Shown piece after piece: positions 15,063-17,539 of a DNA stretch of 17,539 nt. Within the stretch, counting starts at the first letter, position 1. Every line of letters starts with the position of its first letter. The position numbers and the translations under genes were made by a program. The notes under the pieces are model-generated. The model searched no databases, was not told where the DNA came from, and worked only from the letters and a program-made list of their open reading frames with translations. Source of the stretch: an uncultured Blautia sp. GTDB taxonomy: Bacteria > Bacillota > Clostridia > Lachnospirales > Lachnospiraceae. The stretch lies in contig CAAFRY010000259.1 in assembly GCA_900765525.1 (NCBI GenBank), forward strand, positions 1 through 17,539, in the 5' to 3' direction.

Positions 15063-16103
15063 TTACGTTTTATGAATATAATCCAATGTCTCAGCAGGCG
15101 AAAGTCCGTAACGTATACATTCAATGGCTGTGGTCAGCCTGTCTACTTCGTGCTCCTTGTGATACAGATAAGAGTAAATCACAATTACTGAGTGTGGATA
15201 TTTTCTTGCCTCTGTTTCCAGAATTGTTTTCAAATTCAGGGTATAAAGCTCTTCCAGCTTTTCAGGGGCAAGCTCGGGGAAGCGTTTCTTATAATAAGTG
15301 GAGTCCAGGGCTCGCCTGAATTCCTCCAGGTCCGGCGCTTCCACAAGAGCTTCCATGTCTTTTTTGGAAAGCCGGTAATGGACAGGAATCAACAGCGCAT
15401 AAATATCAGCCGGATTCATGTGGTAATATTTTTTAGAACGGTAAATCCACTGAAGATTCAGCATGTCAAATTTGTTGCCGTAGGCTGTGGTAATTTCCTG
15501 TAAATCTTTCTTTTTAAATAATTTTTCTTTTACAGACCAGATATTGGCAAAATAATACTGGTCCAGAGCCATACCGTAATCAAACAGTCTTGGAGAATAT
15601 TCGGCACCCAGCTTTTTTAAGGGGGCATAGTATTCAGAACCCTGGAGATTGTTGATGAATTCCTCCACAGTGGAGGATGAGGTAAGCTTCTCAATGTCCA
15701 GCTTGGAATGCCGGTCAAAGAACTCTTTAAAAAGAGAAAGGTCCAAATGAGCATATCCTTTGTCAAAAACCTTTCTCAGGCAGTCCTTCATAACAGCGAT
15801 TTCATACCTTTTAAAATACAGAGCCATAAAGGTACGCTGCTGGGGATTGGCAAACCGGAAAAGCTTGGCAAAATTCTGATGGATGGTATGGGTCAAAAGC
15901 TTTTCAATGTCTCCTCTGTGAAGGCTGTGTTCGTCTAAATCTGCCCATAAATCAGAAAAACCGGGCTGTTTTTTTAAGTAGGCCACAATCTCTGTCACAG
16001 AAGCCAGCTGGGCGATTTCACGGTACTGTCTTTCGTTTATAAGTTTGCTCTGCATGGCCCGTATTTTTGTGGACAGGCCGCTGTAAGAAAGCAGGCTCCC
16101 CAT
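15063..16103 (-). CDS. ntpC: V-type ATP synthase subunit C (V0 d / ac39 family)
   Basis: A 346-residue, mainly helical subunit that caps the membrane ring and joins it to the D-F shaft. Family features are the start GSLLSYSGLSTKIRAMQSKL, the segment ALYFKRYEIAVMKDCLRK, repeated helix bundles with NLQWIYRSKKYYHM, and the C-terminal YSYLYHKEHEVDRLTTAIEC that marks the family. AAGGA lies nine bases before the ATG at 16103, only 4 nt after the stop codon of the G/H-like gene. It is followed 18 nt later by subunit I. Length fits bacterial subunit C (about 330-350). Confidence 0.94.
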   Translation of the reverse strand: MGSLLSYSGLSTKIRAMQSKLINERQYREIAQLASVTEIVAYLKKQPGFSDLWADLDEHSLHRGDIEKLLTHTIHQNFAKLFRFANPQQRTFMALYFKRYEIAVMKDCLRKVFDKGYAHLDLSLFKEFFDRHSKLDIEKLTSSSTVEEFINNLQGSEYYAPLKKLGAEYSPRLFDYGMALDQYYFANIWSVKEKLFKKKDLQEITTAYGNKFDMLNLQWIYRSKKYYHMNPADIYALLIPVHYRLSKKDMEALVEAPDLEEFRRALDSTYYKKRFPELAPEKLEELYTLNLKTILETEARKYPHSVIVIYSYLYHKEHEVDRLTTAIECIRYGLSPAETLDYIHKT

Positions 16104-16107
16104 AGTA

Positions 16108-16419
16108 TCACATCCTTAATATCCGGTTATAAATTTCCTGCGCCAGCTCTGTATGGCGTTGGTTATAATTTGTTTCCATCCTCTGCAAAATCTGTTCTGT
16201 ATCAGCCTTCTGGGCCGCCAGCTTTTCTTCCATTTGAACTTCCAGTTCCCGTCGTATCTGAGCAGTCTTTTTTTCTATATCTTCTTCTATGGAACGGTCA
16301 AATTCCTGGACTGCCGAATCGTATTGGGCGGCAAGGGCCTTTTTCTGCTGGGCCACATCGTCCATAATGTGGGAAGCGGCAGTTTCTATTTCTGCCAGCT
16401 TGCTGATGATGTCTTCCAT
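16108..16419 (-). CDS. V-type ATPase peripheral-stalk coiled-coil subunit (G/H-like)
   Basis: A 103-residue, highly charged helical protein with no membrane segment, rich in Glu, Gln, Lys and Ala and predicted to be one long coiled coil (KKALAAQYDSAVQEF, IEKKTAQIRRELEVQ). Its position as first gene of the V-ATPase operon and its composition fit the G (archaeal H) subunit that pairs with subunit E in the peripheral stalk. Sequence alone is low-complexity, so naming rests partly on context. AAGGAGGAG five bases upstream gives a firm ATG at 16419. Subunit letters for this protein differ between systems (G, H, or F in Enterococcus), so no symbol is given. Confidence 0.8.
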   Translation of the reverse strand: MEDIISKLAEIETAASHIMDDVAQQKKALAAQYDSAVQEFDRSIEEDIEKKTAQIRRELEVQMEEKLAAQKADTEQILQRMETNYNQRHTELAQEIYNRILRM

Positions 16420-16451
16420 AGGCGCTCCTCCTTTAAATTGGTATATCCTTT

Positions 16452-16457
16452 ATCATA
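16452..16457 (-). promoter_or_regulatory. Weak candidate -10 for the V-ATPase operon
   Basis: On the minus strand this reads TATGAT, 32 bp before the start of the first V-ATPase gene. The best -35 at 16 bp spacing (TGGATT) is poor. It partly overlaps the left arm of the 13-bp inverted repeat. It is the best candidate seen, but weak. Confidence 0.3.
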
Positions 16458-16498
16458 CACCTTTTTAGAGAAAAATCCAGTGATAATTGAGGGAATTT

Positions 16499-16508
16499 TT
16501 TGTAAAAT
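16499..16508 (-). promoter_or_regulatory. PHO-box-like 10-mer upstream of the V-ATPase operon
   Basis: On the minus strand this is ATTTTACAAA, identical to the four copies near pstS. Including the bases before it, ATTTTGTATTATTTTACAAA here resembles ATTTTGTATTTTACAAA at 1126-1142, apart from a 3-base insertion. It is the only convincing box here; the 11-bp partner position reads TTTTGT. The region is AT-rich, so chance is possible. Confidence 0.3.
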
Positions 16509-16603
16509 AATACAAAATTTATAAAATAATAAAGGATATACTCTTATATATTGTGCAGGTAAACAGAAAAAATAAGAGGTAAAGAAAAATCTGCTGTTAA
16601 CTG

Positions 16604-16632
16604 GTAACTGTTCAGCAAGGCTGAAATGTTAC
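16604..16632 (+). repeat. Hairpin upstream of the trmB promoter
   Basis: GTAAC-TG-TTCAGC (16604-16616) pairs with GCTGAA-AT-GTTAC (16620-16632), giving 5 + 6 bp around a 2x2 internal loop and a 3-nt terminal loop. No T run follows, so it is not a terminator. It sits 29 nt before the trmB -35 element and has the look of a dispersed palindromic unit. Confidence 0.5.
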
Positions 16633-16661
16633 GTTAAGTGCCATAAAAAGAGCAGGAACTT

Positions 16662-16691
16662 TTGACAAACCTGGCGGAATTCAGGTATACT
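16662..16691 (+). promoter_or_regulatory. trmB: Sigma-A-type promoter of trmB
   Basis: A perfect TTGACA (16662-16667) and TATACT (16686-16691) are separated by 18 bp. Transcription would begin near 16698, leaving a short leader of about 26 nt with AGGA at 16714-16717 before the trmB ATG. This is the clearest promoter in the window. Confidence 0.8.
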
Positions 16692-16723
16692 TTTGGAGAA
16701 AACAGGGAAAGGCAGGAAAAATC

Positions 16724-17383
16724 ATGAGATTAAGGAATATCCCCGGAGCAAAAGAAGCCATTGAGAAGAGCAAATATGTTGTGTCACAAGAACAGGAAAA
16801 AAAGGGAAGCTGGTGCCAGGTATTTGGGAATCAGGCTCCTATTCATATAGAGGTAGGTATGGGAAAGGGCCGGTTCATGATGGATATGGCGGCTCTTCAC
16901 CCGGAAATAAACTATGTGGGTATTGAGATGTATGACAGTGTTTTGATAAGGGCAGTAGAGAAAATGGAGGAAAAAGAGGTTCAGGGTAGTCTGCCGGAGA
17001 ATCTTCGTTTCATTCGTATGGATGCCAGAGAGCTTCCTTTGGTATTTGAAAAGGGAGAGGTTGGCAAAATCTATCTGAATTTTTCCGACCCCTGGCCTAA
17101 GGAGCGCCACGCAAAACGACGGCTTACTTCCCGGCAGTTTCTGCAGCGCTATAGTGAGATTTTGGCCCCAGACGGGACGGTGGAGTTTAAAACAGACAAT
17201 GAGCCTTTATTTAAATTCTCTTTGGAAGAGATTCGGGAAGCAGGGTGGACATTGCTGGCCCATACCTTTGACCTGCACCGGGACGAAAAAATGATGCAGG
17301 GAAACGTGATGACAGAATATGAGGAAAAGTTTTCTTCAAAGGGAAATCCCATCTATAAGCTGATTGCCGCTATGCATCCATAG
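16724..17383 (+). CDS. trmB: tRNA (guanine-46-N7)-methyltransferase TrmB
   Basis: A 219-residue SAM-dependent enzyme that methylates N7 of guanine 46 in the variable loop of tRNAs. The SAM-binding loop EVGMGKG (43-49), acidic Glu68 in YVGIEMYDSVL, Asp100 in RFIRMDARELP, the catalytic-region SDPWPKERHAKRRL (121-134) and the TDNE motif (157-160) are all present, and together diagnose TrmB. Length is typical of the bacterial enzyme (about 210-240). AGGAAA at 16714-16719 serves the ATG. It has its own strong promoter and a terminator follows, so it is probably a single-gene unit, divergent from the V-ATPase operon. Confidence 0.96.
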   Translation: MRLRNIPGAKEAIEKSKYVVSQEQEKKGSWCQVFGNQAPIHIEVGMGKGRFMMDMAALHPEINYVGIEMYDSVLIRAVEKMEEKEVQGSLPENLRFIRMDARELPLVFEKGEVGKIYLNFSDPWPKERHAKRRLTSRQFLQRYSEILAPDGTVEFKTDNEPLFKFSLEEIREAGWTLLAHTFDLHRDEKMMQGNVMTEYEEKFSSKGNPIYKLIAAMHP

Positions 17384-17408
17384 GAGGGCACTGCGGCGGA
17401 GAGGAGTT

Positions 17409-17474
17409 ATGTCGCTAAAACGACCCGCAACAGGCGGAGAACCCTGTAAAGCAGGATTCTTTTTTATGATATAG
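17409..17474 (+). CDS. Possible 21-residue small ORF (doubtful)
   Basis: An ATG preceded by GAGAGGAG at good spacing opens a 21-codon frame (start MSLKRPATGG, end AGFFFMI). It overlaps the trmB terminator hairpin and its T run, so the last codons (Phe-Phe-Phe) simply read the T-tract. No function is recognised. It could be a leader-type peptide, part of a repeated intergenic element, or chance. Confidence 0.2.
   Translation: MSLKRPATGGEPCKAGFFFMI
17438..17465 (+). terminator. Intrinsic terminator after trmB
   Basis: AGAACCCTG (17438-17446) pairs with CAGGATTCT (17452-17460), 9 positions with one C/A mismatch, around the loop TAAAG, followed by a run of T (17460-17465). It lies 54 nt after the trmB stop codon. 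Confidence 0.6.
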
Positions 17475-17526
17475 GAAAGTTCTCACTTTCCTATATCATA
17501 AAAAGCGCTTTGCGCAGCGATGCGCA
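17461..17526. repeat. 20-bp perfect hairpin plus GC-rich palindromes
   Basis: Positions 17461-17480 and 17485-17504 are perfect reverse complements (20 bp) around the tetraloop TCTC; the outer five pairs are T/A, giving T runs on both strands. It can act as a two-way terminator. Directly after it come GCGC-TTT-GCGC (17505-17515, sharing a base with the next unit) and TGCGCA-GCGA-TGCGCA (17511-17526), a 6-bp stem with a GNRA tetraloop. No gene is visible from 17475 to the window end. Confidence 0.75.
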
Positions 17527-17539
17527 CTCGCATGAAAGG

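Larger units (their letters stand above)
16441..16541. repeat. 13-bp perfect inverted repeat spanning the divergent intergenic region
   Basis: GTATATCCTTTAT (16441-16453) and ATAAAGGATATAC (16529-16541) are exact reverse complements separated by 75 AT-rich bases. The copies point outward, one toward the V-ATPase operon and one toward trmB. The right copy contains TATACT (16537-16542), a -10-like hexamer without a good -35. No target-site duplication is seen flanking the pair. It may be a paired operator or the ends of a small element. Confidence 0.6.

Overview
The window looks like the chromosome of a low-to-mid GC Gram-positive anaerobe. A Clostridia member of the Lachnospiraceae type (Blautia-like) is my best guess. 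The reasons are strong AGGAGG ribosome sites, a lipoprotein PstS, an OmpR-type PhoP/PhoR pair joined to the pst genes, and a complete V-type (A1Ao-like) ATPase operon. The genus is inferred from the look of the sequence, not tested. Nearly everything is intact housekeeping: no insertion sequence, prophage, CRISPR array, rRNA or tRNA was seen.

Left part (plus strand, 1-7780). An AraC-family regulator with an N-terminal cupin is followed by a terminator hairpin and then the phosphate-starvation operon pstS-pstC-pstA-pstB-phoU-phoP-phoR. The genes are tightly packed or overlapping, and one two-way terminator closes the operon. PstS captures phosphate outside the membrane, PstC and PstA form the channel, PstB drives it with ATP, PhoU couples transporter state to the sensor kinase PhoR, and PhoR phosphorylates PhoP. 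PHO-box-like TTTACA/TTAACA repeats in front of pstS indicate autoregulation by PhoP.

Middle and right part (minus strand, 16419 down to 7780). Nine genes encode a rotary V-type ATPase in the transcribed order G/H-like stalk, C, I, K, F, E, A, B, D. A, B and D form the catalytic head and shaft, C and F the rest of the central stalk, E and the G/H-like protein the peripheral stalks, and I and K the membrane ion channel and ring. A structured 147-nt spacer lies before the ring gene.

Far right (plus strand). After a 304-nt divergent intergenic region comes trmB (tRNA guanine-46 N7-methyltransferase) with its own strong promoter. It is followed by a terminator and a long perfect hairpin that runs into GC-rich palindromes at the window edge.

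The least ordinary items are: a PstS whose two sequence halves are in swapped (circularly permuted) order; a 10-base motif found four times before pstS and once before the V-ATPase operon; a perfect 12-bp stem inside the start of pstC; a proteolipid whose first half resembles a cleavable signal sequence; and several structured intergenic elements. I see no clearly new multi-gene system.
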